Assembly: GCA_903886975.1 (NCBI GenBank) | Contig: CAISOB010000015.1 | Location: 1 to 64,000, forward strand | From: an uncultured beta proteobacterium | Lineage (GTDB): Bacteria > Pseudomonadota > Gammaproteobacteria > Burkholderiales > Rhodocyclaceae | Length of the DNA stretch: 64,000 nucleotides | Direction of reading: 5' to 3' | The notes under the pieces: model-generated | Seen by the model: the letters and a program-made list of their open reading frames with translations, nothing else | Told to the model about the DNA's origin: nothing | Databases searched by the model: none | Translations under genes and position numbers: made by a program | Shown here: piece by piece, positions 27,493 to 36,733 of the stretch | Layout: every line of letters starts with the position of its first letter | How positions within the stretch are numbered: the first letter of the stretch is position 1

Positions 27493-28266
27493 CTAAAGCG
27501 TCCTGGTTCGGCCGCCGTCGACGTCGATAATCGCGCCCTGGCAGTAGGCGGCTTGCGGCGAAGCCAGGAAAGCAACGACGCGGGCGATCTCCTCGGGCTG
27601 GCCAAAGCGCGCGATGCCGATCGTCGCGACGATTTGCGTCGCCGCGTCGGCGAGCGAAACCGCGTGGTCGGCGGCATACTGGGCGACGCGCTTTGTCAGC
27701 CGGTCGGTCGCGACATCGCCGGGGTTGATGGCGTTGACGCGAATCCCGTCCTTGATGCCGCGATCGGCGAGGACTTTGGTGAGGTTCAGCATTGCCGCGT
27801 TCACTGCGCCGCCGATCGAGAATTCGGCGCTGCCGGTGCGCCCGCCGACGCCGACGATATTGACGATCGCGCCGCGGCTGGCCTGGAGCAGAGGCCACGC
27901 GGCACGCGAGCAGCGCACGGTGCTGAAGAACTTGAGCGCGAAGCCGTCCTGCCAGTCGTCCTCCGAGAGTTGCAGGAAGTCGCCGCGCTTGGTCGCGCCG
28001 GCGTTGTTAACCAGGATATCGACGCCGCCGAATTTTTCCACGGCAATGCCAATCACGCGTTGCGCGGCGTCCACATCGCGCAGGTCGATGGCCACCGTCG
28101 CGACTTCGGTCGGGCACGATTTCCTGACCTCCTCGAGTCCCTCTGCGGAGCGCGCGGCGATGACCAGGCGCGCGCCTTCGCCGGACAAAACCTGCGCGAT
28201 CGCGCGTCCGATGCCGCGGCTCGCGCCGGTGATGATTGCCACCTTGTTGTTCAACTTCAGATCCAT
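27493..28266 (-). CDS. SDR-fold protein lacking the catalytic Ser-Tyr-Lys
   Basis: A 257-residue short-chain dehydrogenase-like protein. The cofactor motif TGASRGIG (residues 13-20) and the NNAG motif (87-90) are intact, and the C-terminus has the usual VAFLASPQAAYCQGAIIDVDGG. At the catalytic centre, however, the usual Tyr-x-x-x-Lys reads F149-S-I-G-G153, and the usual Ser region reads VNIVGVGG. It therefore probably does not do ordinary SDR redox chemistry, or it uses other residues. The start at MDLKLNNK follows GGGGT. It ends near the repeat and seems monocistronic. Confidence 0.75.
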   Translation of the reverse strand: MDLKLNNKVAIITGASRGIGRAIAQVLSGEGARLVIAARSAEGLEEVRKSCPTEVATVAIDLRDVDAAQRVIGIAVEKFGGVDILVNNAGATKRGDFLQLSEDDWQDGFALKFFSTVRCSRAAWPLLQASRGAIVNIVGVGGRTGSAEFSIGGAVNAAMLNLTKVLADRGIKDGIRVNAINPGDVATDRLTKRVAQYAADHAVSLADAATQIVATIGIARFGQPEEIARVVAFLASPQAAYCQGAIIDVDGGRTRTL

Positions 28267-28344
28267 GCTATTACCCCGTGCTAAGGATGATCGGGGGACC
28301 AATCGTGCCTCAAGACATGCGTCGAGGCAAGCGTGCAGCTGCCT

Positions 28345-29133
28345 TCAGCGCGCCTTGCGCCGGCCCTTGGATGGGTCCGGCGCGTACCAGGCGAGCTTGT
28401 CGCGCAGGCGGACGACGGTACCGACGATGATGAGCGCCGGTGAGGTAATACCGGCTTCATTGATCTTGGCAGGCAGTGTCGCGAGGTCGCCGGTCAGCAC
28501 CCGCTGCCGCTCGGTGCTGCCGCTTTGCACCACGGCGGCCGGATGCGTCGCCGGCAGACCGTGCGCGATCAACTGCCGGCAGATTTCGGCGATGCCGCCG
28601 ACGCCCATGTAGAAAACCACCGTTTGCCGCGGCCGCGCCAGCGCTTGCCAATCGAGGTTGACGCTTCCATCCTTGAGATGGCCGGTGGCGAAGCTCACCG
28701 TTTGCGCGTGGTCGCGGTGCGTCAGCGGAATGCCGGCATAAGCCGCGCAGCCTGCAGCAGCAGTGACGCCGGGAACAACCTCGAAGGGGATGCCGAATTC
28801 GCACAGCGTCTCGATTTCTTCGCCGCCGCGGCCGAAGATGAACGGATCGCCGCCCTTCAGGCGAACGACGCTCTTGCCCTCGCGCGCCAGGCGCACCAGC
28901 AGCAGATTGAGCTCGTCCTGGGGTACCGTGTGCTTCGATGCCTTCTTGCCGACGCTGATGATCTGCGCATCGCTGCGCGCCAGGCCGAGAACGCCTTCGG
29001 CGACCAGATGGTCATGCACGATGGCGTCGGCTTCCCCGACCAGGCGCGTCGCGCGCACGGTCATGAGGTCGAGCGCCCCAGGGCCGCTGCCGACGAGGTA
29101 AACCATTCCTGGTGCCGGTGGAATCTGTTTCAT
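28345..29133 (-). CDS. cobA: Uroporphyrinogen-III C-methyltransferase (SUMT)
   Basis: A 262-residue SAM-dependent enzyme that methylates uroporphyrinogen III at C2 and C7 to precorrin-2, the branch point to siroheme and cobalamin. Signature motifs are [18 protein letters not shown] at the N-terminus, [17 protein letters not shown] (about residues 90-106), and [22 protein letters not shown] (split in the active-site loop). Length is that of the single-domain CobA/SumT form; the CysG dehydrogenase part is absent. No other siroheme or cobalamin gene is adjacent. Confidence 0.93.
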   Translation of the reverse strand: MKQIPPAPGMVYLVGSGPGALDLMTVRATRLVGEADAIVHDHLVAEGVLGLARSDAQIISVGKKASKHTVPQDELNLLLVRLAREGKSVVRLKGGDPFIFGRGGEEIETLCEFGIPFEVVPGVTAAAGCAAYAGIPLTHRDHAQTVSFATGHLKDGSVNLDWQALARPRQTVVFYMGVGGIAEICRQLIAHGLPATHPAAVVQSGSTERQRVLTGDLATLPAKINEAGITSPALIIVGTVVRLRDKLAWYAPDPSKGRRKAR

Positions 29134-29337
29134 TACTTTCCATTATTCGACGCGTAGCCTAAGCATAAAGGTCATGCCGTGCGAGTTCAACCGATCTCTC
29201 GCTTTCAGGCGGCGCCCGGCACGCTGCGCCGCGGCTTCGCCTGCCGTCGCGGGGGTACTGCTTGCACGCGCCGGTTCAGATAGAATTCGCAACTATGATG
29301 CTTTGTTCAATGAGATCGACTTCAGGGACATAAAGAA

Positions 29338-29772
29338 ATGGACATCATGACCAACATTATCGCTGCCGAAGAAGATGAATTCACCGCCATCGGCGAATCG
29401 ACCTGTCCGCTCGACGAATGGAGCGGCATCGAGGCGCTCGGCCTGGATACGCTCAAGGTGGCGACGCTGCATTGTCTGCTGACCGGCGACTCGATGCAGA
29501 GGGCGCTTGATCTGTACGAACCGGTATACGTCTCCGAAAATGAAACCATCGTTCTGCGCATCGCCGGCGAATTGATGGAGAAGCTTGCGGCCCTCGACGA
29601 AGAGACGCTGGAAGATCTTGCCGGCGAATTGGCCGCAAGCGAAGAGTTCGAAGCCGATGAATGGGATCCTGAAGATGTCCTGGCGCAACTGACCGAACTC
29701 GCCGAACTCGCGCAGCTTGCCGAGTCGCAGGGGCAGAATCTGTTCGTCTGGATAACTCTCGTACGCGAATGA
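29338..29772 (+). CDS. Acidic protein of unknown function
   Basis: A 144-residue, strongly acidic protein (many Glu/Asp, for example AASEEFEADEWDPEDVLAQL) and predicted mostly helical. There is no signal peptide or membrane segment. A weak AGGGA site lies upstream; a second ATG three codons on could also serve. It diverges from cobA and is followed by a palindromic repeat. I do not recognise a family; the composition suggests a soluble cytoplasmic adaptor or binding protein, but that is a guess. Confidence 0.5.
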   Translation: MDIMTNIIAAEEDEFTAIGESTCPLDEWSGIEALGLDTLKVATLHCLLTGDSMQRALDLYEPVYVSENETIVLRIAGELMEKLAALDEETLEDLAGELAASEEFEADEWDPEDVLAQLTELAELAQLAESQGQNLFVWITLVRE

Positions 29773-29834
29773 GCAAGCCCCGTTCGCCTGCGCGGGTCGA
29801 CGCGGCAGGACACTCGCGCAAGTCGCACGTCTGG

Positions 29835-29870
29835 CCCGTTCATTCTTCGACAAGGTCAGGACGAACGGGT
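29835..29870. repeat. Dispersed palindromic repeat (CCCGTTC...GAACGGG)
   Basis: CCCGTTC (29835-29841) pairs with GAACGGG (29863-29869) around CTTCGACAAGGTCAGGACGA. This resembles a repeat common in proteobacterial genomes (CCGTTCGTCCTGAGCCTGTCGAAGG type). It lies between the acidic-protein gene and lysP, which converge here, and could serve as a terminator-like hairpin. Confidence 0.5.
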
Positions 29871-29959
29871 AAGCGCTCAAGCCATTCGCCATCGCAGGGT
29901 ACAGCAAACTCAGTTGAGCTTGTAGCGCGCCAGGAAGTTGACGCGCGGCATGTCGCCCT

Positions 29960-31498
29960 TCACACCGTCGAGAGTTTCACGCTGGCCGCGGATGTCTCAA
30001 GGTCCGGCTTACTTGATTCATACTCTTGCAAGCTTGGGAAACGCATTTCCGAGTAAGGCACGAAGCGCGTCTTGCGCCGGATACGATAGCCCCACCAGAG
30101 CAGCAGGAAAAGCGGAATGCCGATATACGTTGCGATCATGCCGATCCAGTCGATTTGCCCTCCCATGACAGCGTCGTAGCTTTGCCCGAGAATGACCAGC
30201 AGACACATGCCAAAAGCAAACAGCGGCCCCCACGGGAAGAATGGCGATTGATACGGCAGGATGTCCAGCGAAATGCCTTGGGCAATCAATCCTTTGCGAA
30301 AGCGGTAGTGGCTCACCGCAATGCCGAGCCAGGCCACGAAGCCGGCCATTCCGGACAGGTTGAGCAGCCACAAATAAACGGTCTGCCCTTCAAAAAGCGA
30401 GGAGGCAAAACACAGCGCGCCGATTACCGCGGTCGCCAGCAGCGCATTGAGCGGCACGCCGTTGCGGGTAAGCCGGGCGAACAGCTTAGGCGCGCGGCCT
30501 TCGGTGGCCAGGTTGTAGAGCATCCGGGCGGAAGCGTACATGCCCGAATTGCCAGCCGAAAGGACTGCCGTCAGAATCACGGCATTCATGACGCTGGCGG
30601 CGATGGCAAGCCCGGCGCGCCTGAAAACCAAAGTGAAGGGGCTGACGCCGATTTCGTTGAGATCGGATTTGAGCAGGTTGGGGTCCGTATAGGGCAGGAG
30701 GATGCCGATAACCGCGATGGCCAGCACGTAGAACAATAGAATCCGCCAAAATACCTGACGTACCGCGAGGGGAATGTTCTTGCCGGGATCTGCCGATTCA
30801 CCGGCAGCGACGCCAACCAGTTCGGTACCCTGGAACGAAAAACCGGCGACCATGGCCACGCCGATCATCGCTGGAAGCCCCCCGACGAACGGGGCGTCGC
30901 CGAGCGACAGATTGGCAAATCGCGGGCTCGCTGGCGCATCGCCCATGATGCCGAATATCATCAGCGTTCCCGTGACAATGAAAGCGATGACGGTAACGAC
31001 CTTGATCAGGGCAAACCAGAATTCGGCTTCGCCAAAGCCGCGCACGGAAATGGCATTGAGCAGGAACATCAGTGTCAGGAAAAAAGCGCTCCAGACTATC
31101 CCCGGTATGTCCGGAAACCAGTATTGCATCACCATTTGCGCGGCAACGAGTTCGACTGCGATCGTCACCGCCCAGTTGTACCAATAGTTCCAACCGAGCG
31201 CAAAACCGAAGCCCTCGTCGACATAAAGGGCGCCGTAGGTGGAGAACGAGCCGGCGACCGGCATATAGGCCGCCAGTTCGCCGAGGCTGGTCATCAGGAA
31301 ATAGACCATGGCGCCAATCAGCAAATAGGCCAGGAGTGCGCCACCTGGTCCGGCGCGCGAAATGGTGGCGCCGGAGGCAACAAACAGACCTGTGCCAATC
31401 GAACCGCCGATAGCGATCATCGCCAGGTGTCGCGCCTTTAATGAACGGCGCAGTTTCGGGCTGGAGGGTCGGATTGGGGCGGGAGAGAGAAGGGGCAT
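29960..31498 (-). CDS. lysP: Lysine-specific permease
   Basis: A 512-residue APC-family transporter with twelve helices, closely matching E. coli LysP. Shared stretches include LKARHLAMIAIGGSIGTGLF, GWNYWYNWAVTIAVELVAAQ, SVRGFGEAEFWFALIKV, GFSFQGTELVGVAAGES and LTAVLSAGNSGMYASARML. It carries lysine with protons into the cell. The match is strong enough to name the gene, though specificity within this permease family can shift. I looked for a lysine riboswitch in the upstream region and saw none. Confidence 0.88.
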   Translation of the reverse strand: MPLLSPAPIRPSSPKLRRSLKARHLAMIAIGGSIGTGLFVASGATISRAGPGGALLAYLLIGAMVYFLMTSLGELAAYMPVAGSFSTYGALYVDEGFGFALGWNYWYNWAVTIAVELVAAQMVMQYWFPDIPGIVWSAFFLTLMFLLNAISVRGFGEAEFWFALIKVVTVIAFIVTGTLMIFGIMGDAPASPRFANLSLGDAPFVGGLPAMIGVAMVAGFSFQGTELVGVAAGESADPGKNIPLAVRQVFWRILLFYVLAIAVIGILLPYTDPNLLKSDLNEIGVSPFTLVFRRAGLAIAASVMNAVILTAVLSAGNSGMYASARMLYNLATEGRAPKLFARLTRNGVPLNALLATAVIGALCFASSLFEGQTVYLWLLNLSGMAGFVAWLGIAVSHYRFRKGLIAQGISLDILPYQSPFFPWGPLFAFGMCLLVILGQSYDAVMGGQIDWIGMIATYIGIPLFLLLWWGYRIRRKTRFVPYSEMRFPSLQEYESSKPDLETSAASVKLSTV

Positions 31499-32134
31499 GA
31501 GCGGGTCGACTCGGGCAACGGATTTCGATTGATTCGGGAAGGTGCGCTCTCTCGTGCTCAGATCCTAGCCCGGCGGCACAGACGCAATTGAATCCAACAG
31601 CCTCCAAGGACAAGCAAGGCCGGAGCCCCATAAACCTCGGCAAGGCGAAAGCGACTGTCGGGGACAAGGCATTTTATTCTGACTATGGCTGAGTATCCGA
31701 GACCGCGATTCTAGACTGTTACCCGATGCCTGTCTCGACAATCGGGAAGACGATCATGCGCTCACGGCGATTTTCGTTTCGACCAAAGCGGTCGCGGAGC
31801 CCCGACACTTTGCCCACCAACGCTCGGCGGAAGTGCAGGCATGTTGGGCCTTACCGCTTGCGTCATCGTCAAACACAACAAACGGCGCAAAAGGCATCCG
31901 GTGAGGCATATTATCCCTTGATATAAGCCCACCTTCGGCGTAATTTCCCGACTTCGGTGTGTCCTTATCTTTTTGCGCTTCCCTGTACTGTAGAAGAGGC
32001 GGGGGTAAGCACATCGATATCCGGTCGGCCAAATGAAAGCAATCGCCTTCCGAGATGCGCCCATCAAGTCGATAGGCAAGTTCACCAAAATTGCACGAAT
32101 AACTAAAGAACCATAGTTGATAGGGAGAACCTTT
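31499..32134. other. Long intergenic region between divergent lysP and the amidohydrolase gene
   Basis: About 640 bases between two divergent genes. Several short frames occur (for example 31726-31926), but none has a good ribosome site or protein-like sequence. No tRNA, riboswitch or insertion sequence is recognised. Promoters for both genes must lie here. The size is unusual for this compact region, so an unrecognised small RNA or small gene is possible. Confidence 0.4.
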
Positions 32135-33829
32135 GTGATCTCAGCGAAAAGAATCGGAACGGTGTTGGCTGGTATTTGCCTCATCGGTCCAGGCACGTCG
32201 GGCGCCGCCCTCGCAGTTAAGGCGGCAGATGCGGTCTATTTGAACGGCAATGTTTACACGGTGGAAGCCAAACAGCCGAAGGCGCAGGCCTTGGCGATCA
32301 TCGGACAAGAACTGGTCTACGTCGGAAGCGACAAGGGCGCAAAGAAATATGTCGGCGCGACGACCAAGGTTTTTGATCTGCGAGGCAAGACCGTGCTGCC
32401 CGGCCTGATCGAAGGCCATATGCACTACACGCGTGAAGGCATGATGCTGCTTCAGGTCAATGCCTTCTGGCTGCCCAAGGATGTGATTATTGCCAAGATC
32501 AAGGCCGAAGCCGACAGGCTGCCGGCCGGAACCTGGATCGTCGGCACCGGCTGGAACCAGGAAGTCTGGCCCGACAAGAAGTTCCCCAACAAGGCCGATC
32601 TTGACGCGGTGGCGCCAAACCATCCGGTTTCGCTGACCCGTACCGACGGTCACGCCTTGTGGGTCAATTCCAAGGCGCTCGAAATGGCCGGAATCGACAA
32701 AACGACGGCGACGCCGGAAGGCGGCGTGATCGAGAAGGATGCCAGCGGCGAACTGACGGGCATCTTCTATGAAAACGCCATGGCCAATATTCGCAGCAAG
32801 ATTACCCCGCTGAGCACGGAGCGACTGAAAGAGGGCATGCTCCTGGCGCAGGCCGAAATGTTCTCGTACGGGCTAACCACCTCGATGAGCGCCGGCAACA
32901 CGACGATGAACTCCGTCGAGGATGTTCAGAACATGAAGAGCCTCTACGCATCCGGCGAGTTGAAGGTCCGCATCTACGCCATGGTCAACGGCGAACATGC
33001 GGCGCCCTATTACAAGTCCGGTCCGGAAATCGGCTTGTTCAACGATCGGCTGACGGTGCGGGCGATCAAGTTCTACGCGGACGGCTCGCTCGGTTCCCGG
33101 ACCGCGCTCATGCTCGAAGATTACAGCGACAAGCATGACTGGAAAGGCGTCGCCAGAACCTCGAATGAAAAGCTGCTCGAATACATCCGCACAGCCAGCA
33201 GAGCCGGCTTCCAGGTGGCAGTCCACGCCATCGGCGACGGAGGGGTGCACAACGTCATCGACCAGTATGAAAAAGTCCTGACGGAAGACAAGGTCACGCC
33301 CAATCACCGGTGGCGCATCGAGCATTACCAGGTGACGACGGCAGCCGATCTGGAGCGGACCGCGAAGCTGAGAATCATACCGTCAATGCAGGCCGTGCAC
33401 GCCACGTCGGACAAGAACATGGCGGAAACCCGCATCGGACCCGAACGCATCAAATACGCTTACGCCTGGCGCAAGGTGCTCAAGGCCGGCATGGTCATTC
33501 CTGGTGGCTCGGATGCTCCGATCGAATTGATCAATCCCTACCATGGACTATATGCCTCGGTGACGCGGATGGACCGCGACGCGCAGCCGCCCGGCGGTTG
33601 GTATCCGGAAGAAAAGCTGACGCGCGAAGAAGCGCTGAAAACCTTCACCATCTGGCCCGCCTACGGCCAGTTCGAGGAAAAAATCAAGGGCTCGCTGAAG
33701 ACCGGCAAACTCGCTGACTTCGTCGTCATTGACCGCGATTATATGAAGTGTCCCGAGAGCGAGATCAAGGACATCAACGCCTTGATGACCGTGGTCGGCG
33801 GTGAAGTCGTCTACAAGAAGGCAATGTAA
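32135..33829 (+). CDS. Exported amidohydrolase, YtcJ-like
   Basis: A 564-residue metal-dependent hydrolase of the amidohydrolase_3 (YtcJ) group. The GTG start at 32135 follows GGGAGA at six bases and leads straight into a signal peptide (SAKRIGTVLAGICLIGPGTS and following), so the protein is exported. Metal-site motifs are LPGLIEGHMHY (residues around 90-100), VAVHAIGDGG and RIEHYQV, and GGSDAPIE near residue 460. Family members hydrolyse varied amides or cyclic imines; the substrate here is unknown. A strong hairpin terminator follows. Confidence 0.85.
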   Translation: MISAKRIGTVLAGICLIGPGTSGAALAVKAADAVYLNGNVYTVEAKQPKAQALAIIGQELVYVGSDKGAKKYVGATTKVFDLRGKTVLPGLIEGHMHYTREGMMLLQVNAFWLPKDVIIAKIKAEADRLPAGTWIVGTGWNQEVWPDKKFPNKADLDAVAPNHPVSLTRTDGHALWVNSKALEMAGIDKTTATPEGGVIEKDASGELTGIFYENAMANIRSKITPLSTERLKEGMLLAQAEMFSYGLTTSMSAGNTTMNSVEDVQNMKSLYASGELKVRIYAMVNGEHAAPYYKSGPEIGLFNDRLTVRAIKFYADGSLGSRTALMLEDYSDKHDWKGVARTSNEKLLEYIRTASRAGFQVAVHAIGDGGVHNVIDQYEKVLTEDKVTPNHRWRIEHYQVTTAADLERTAKLRIIPSMQAVHATSDKNMAETRIGPERIKYAYAWRKVLKAGMVIPGGSDAPIELINPYHGLYASVTRMDRDAQPPGGWYPEEKLTREEALKTFTIWPAYGQFEEKIKGSLKTGKLADFVVIDRDYMKCPESEIKDINALMTVVGGEVVYKKAM

Positions 33830-33862
33830 TAGCGGATAAGACTTCAGCGATTCTGATGGTCA

Positions 33863-33892
33863 AAGGGCACTTCCTTGGAAGTGCCCTTCTAT
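33863..33892. terminator. Bidirectional intrinsic terminator
   Basis: AAGGGCACTTCC (33863-33874) and GGAAGTGCCCTT (33877-33888) form a perfect 12-bp stem with a minimal TT loop, followed by TCTATTTT. It lies between the convergent amidohydrolase and kup genes and should end transcription of the former and probably of both. Confidence 0.8.
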
Positions 33893-33934
33893 TTTGCAAT
33901 AGCGGATGCAAGCCAAACGGCAGCCCGGCCAAGA

Positions 33935-35821
33935 TTAAATGACGATTTGAGAGCCGAGCTCGACGACGCGATTCGAAGGGATCTTGAAGAAAGCGGTGAG
34001 GCTGCTCGCATTGCGGAACATCAGTGCGAAGAGCAGCACGCGCCAGCTCGCCATCTCGCCGCCGAAGCGCGGGATCAGCGTTTCGCGGCCGAGGAAGAAC
34101 GAGGTGTCCATCATGTCGAACGCAAGGCCGAAATGCGCACACTCGCCAAGCGCGGCCGGCAGGTCCGGTTCTTCCTTGAATCCGTAGTGCACTGTAACCC
34201 GCCAGAAACTCTCCCCAAGATTGGCGACCTCAACGCGGTCAATTTCTGGAACAAAGGGCACATCAAAGATGCGGATAGTGACGATAACCATCCTCTCGTG
34301 CAGTACCTTGTAGTGTTTGAGACTATGCAGCATCGAGCGCGGCACGCCTTCGGGCCTGCCGGTCAGGAAAACGGCGGTTCCCGGCACGCGCGTGCAGCCG
34401 CCGAGCCCGAGGCTGGTGATGAAGGGAGCGAGTTCGATCGAGTCCTGGTCGAGCTTCATGTGCAAGACTTCGCGGCCGCGCTTCCAGGTCGTCAGCACGA
34501 TGAAGACGGCGAGGCCGAAGACCAGCGGGAACCAGCCGCCGGCGACGATCTTGGTCGAGTTGGCCGTGAAGAAAGCGCCGTCGATGACCACGAAAGGCAA
34601 AACGCAAAGAACCGCCTGCCAGGTTTTCCAGCCCCACATGTCGCGGGTGACAACGAAAGCCAGCAGATTGGTGATCAGCATGGTGCCGGTGACGGCAATA
34701 CCGTACGCGGCCGCGAGGTTGTCCGAGGAGCCGAAACCGAGCACCAGCGCGATGACGGCGACGAGCAGCACCCAGTTGATCGCCGGCAGGAAGATCTGGC
34801 CCATCTCGCTTTCGGAAGTATGGCGCACCTGAAAGCGCGGCAGGTAGCCGAGCTGCATGGCCTGCAGGGTCATCGAGAAAGCGCCGGAAATGACGGCCTG
34901 CGAAGCGATGACGGTGGCTATGGTGGACAGGATCACCAGCGGCATCAGCGCCCAGTTCGGCGCCAGCAGATAGAAGGGGTTTTCGATCGCCGCCGGATCG
35001 CGCAGCAGCAGTGCGCCCTGCCCGAAATAATTCAAGAGCAGGGCCGGTAGCACCATGCCGAACCAGGCCAGTTGAATCGGTCTGCGGCCGAAATGGCCCA
35101 TGTCGGCGTAAAGCGCCTCGCCGCCGGTCAGCACCAGAACGACCGATGCGAGCGAAAAGAAGCCGAGGCTCGGATTGGCGAACAGGAAAGACACACCCCA
35201 GGCCGGATTGAGCGCGCGCAAGACGCTGGGTTCGGTGATGATATTGCTCACGCCGAACAGCGCCAAGACGCCGAACCAGATCACCATGACTGGCCCGAAC
35301 AGCTTGCCGACACTGGCCGTGCCGCGCCGCTGGATGATGAAAAGCCCGATCAGAACAATCAGCGAGAGCGGAATGACGAAAGGCTTGAAGGCCGGCGCGA
35401 TGACCTCCAGGCCCTCGACCGCCGAAAGCACCGAGATGGCCGGCGTGATCACGCCATCGCCGTAGAACAGCGCGGCGCCGAAGAGACCGAGCGTGACGAT
35501 GATCCAACGCTTGCGCGAACCGGCCGGACTGTTGCGCAAGGCCAGCGCCATCAAGGCCATGATGCCGCCTTCGCCACGGTTGTTGGCGCGCATGATGAAG
35601 GAAACATATTTCCCGCTGACCACCGCCATCAAGGCCCAGAAGACCAGCGACAGGATACCGAGCACATTGTCCGGCGTGATCGGCACGGGATGGTGCGCGC
35701 CGCCGAAAACTTCCTTGAGCGCGTAGAGCGGGCTGGTGCCGATGTCGCCATAGACGACGCCGAGTGCGGCGAGCGCCAAAGCCTGGAAGTGCGCTCGTGC
35801 TGAGGGGTCGGTTTGGGTCAT
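33935..35821 (-). CDS. kup: Low-affinity potassium uptake protein Kup
   Basis: A 628-residue inner-membrane K+/H+ symporter with twelve helices in the N-terminal two thirds and a soluble C-terminal tail. Diagnostic stretches are LAALGVVYGDIGTSPLYALK, FYGDGVITPAISVLSAVEGL and NRGEGGIMALMALAL. The start at MTQTDPS follows AGAGAA; the frame extends further upstream without Kup-like sequence. It lies next to a KdpE/KdpD-like pair read in the same direction (KdpE start at 36733), an unusual pairing since KdpDE normally control kdpFABC. Confidence 0.95.
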   Translation of the reverse strand: MTQTDPSARAHFQALALAALGVVYGDIGTSPLYALKEVFGGAHHPVPITPDNVLGILSLVFWALMAVVSGKYVSFIMRANNRGEGGIMALMALALRNSPAGSRKRWIIVTLGLFGAALFYGDGVITPAISVLSAVEGLEVIAPAFKPFVIPLSLIVLIGLFIIQRRGTASVGKLFGPVMVIWFGVLALFGVSNIITEPSVLRALNPAWGVSFLFANPSLGFFSLASVVLVLTGGEALYADMGHFGRRPIQLAWFGMVLPALLLNYFGQGALLLRDPAAIENPFYLLAPNWALMPLVILSTIATVIASQAVISGAFSMTLQAMQLGYLPRFQVRHTSESEMGQIFLPAINWVLLVAVIALVLGFGSSDNLAAAYGIAVTGTMLITNLLAFVVTRDMWGWKTWQAVLCVLPFVVIDGAFFTANSTKIVAGGWFPLVFGLAVFIVLTTWKRGREVLHMKLDQDSIELAPFITSLGLGGCTRVPGTAVFLTGRPEGVPRSMLHSLKHYKVLHERMVIVTIRIFDVPFVPEIDRVEVANLGESFWRVTVHYGFKEEPDLPAALGECAHFGLAFDMMDTSFFLGRETLIPRFGGEMASWRVLLFALMFRNASSLTAFFKIPSNRVVELGSQIVI

Positions 35822-35920
35822 GAATTGTTCTCTGCAAACAAAAATACTTGAAAAAATAGCCAAGCACAGCGAACCATATGAAGCGCTGGTTTCCACGCAA
35901 CCGCTGATTAAGCCCCTCGT

Positions 35921-35947
35921 CTCGTTCCGGCGCAAGCCGGATTCGAT
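35921..35947. repeat. TTCCGGC/GCCGGA palindromic repeat unit
   Basis: CGTTCCGGC-gcaa-GCCGGATTCG (about 35923-35945) is a single hairpin unit of the repeat family also present near 9430, 27340, 61075 and 63355. It lies in the gap between kup and kdpE. Confidence 0.5.
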
Positions 35948-36040
35948 CATCGTCGGTCGGGTTGGACCGCAGGCCTTAACCCGACATGATCAGTGATAAT
36001 CTCTAAAAGGTCTTCCTTGTCGCACGGCGGCATATTGCGC

Positions 36041-36733
36041 TTACGGCTGGAAGCGATAGCCTACGCCTGTTTCGGTCAGTAGATACTTCGGCTGCGTCGG
36101 GTCGTCTTCGAGTTTCTGCCGCAGATGGCCGACATAGACGCGCAGGTAGTGATTGCTCTCGACACTGGCCGCGCCCCACACCTCGCGCAGCAGATGCCGC
36201 TGGGTCATGACCTTGCCGGTGTTGGCGAGCAGCGCGCAGAGCAGGCGATACTCGATCGGCGTGAGGTGCACCGGCTCGCTGCCGCGCGTGACGACGCGCC
36301 GCGCGAGATCGACCTGCACGTCGCCGAAGGCGATAAGCGGCGTCGCCGCTTCGCCGCCGCGGCTTTGCCGGCGCAAGAGGGCTCGCGTGCGGGCGATGAG
36401 TTCGCCGACGCCGAAGGGCTTGGTCAGATAATCGTCGGCACCGACATCGAGCGCCTGGATCTTGTCGCGCTCGTGCGAGCGCGCCGAAAGCACGAGGACC
36501 GGCGTATCCGACCAGGCGCGCAGCTGGTGGATGAAATCGATGCCATTGCCATCGGGCAGGCCGAGGTCGAGAACCACCAGGTCGGGTTTCTGCTTGCCTG
36601 ATTCGAGCAGCCCGCCGGCCAGCGTATCCGCCTCGAAGACGCAGCAGCCTTCTTCTTCGAGTGCCGCGCGCACGAAGCGGCGGATCTGTTTTTCGTCCTC
36701 GATGATGAGGACTTTGGTTGCGGCCTCGCTCAC
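36041..36733 (-). CDS. kdpE: OmpR-type response regulator, KdpE-like
   Basis: A 230-residue two-domain regulator. The receiver domain (about residues 5-118) contains the acidic pocket EDE, the phosphorylated Asp in VVLDLGLPDG (D56) and the Lys in DDYLTKPF. The winged helix output domain (about 132-228) ends in LLTETGVGYRFQP. Sequence pattern fits KdpE, the partner of KdpD in potassium control. Its ATG overlaps the end of the sensor gene by four bases, showing an operon of sensor then regulator. Confidence 0.9.
   Translation of the reverse strand: MSEAATKVLIIEDEKQIRRFVRAALEEEGCCVFEADTLAGGLLESGKQKPDLVVLDLGLPDGNGIDFIHQLRAWSDTPVLVLSARSHERDKIQALDVGADDYLTKPFGVGELIARTRALLRRQSRGGEAATPLIAFGDVQVDLARRVVTRGSEPVHLTPIEYRLLCALLANTGKVMTQRHLLREVWGAASVESNHYLRVYVGHLRQKLEDDPTQPKYLLTETGVGYRFQP

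Noticed and set aside
31499..31700. Lysine riboswitch before lysP
   Set aside because: Searched by eye for the conserved L-box core and its long stems; none seen.
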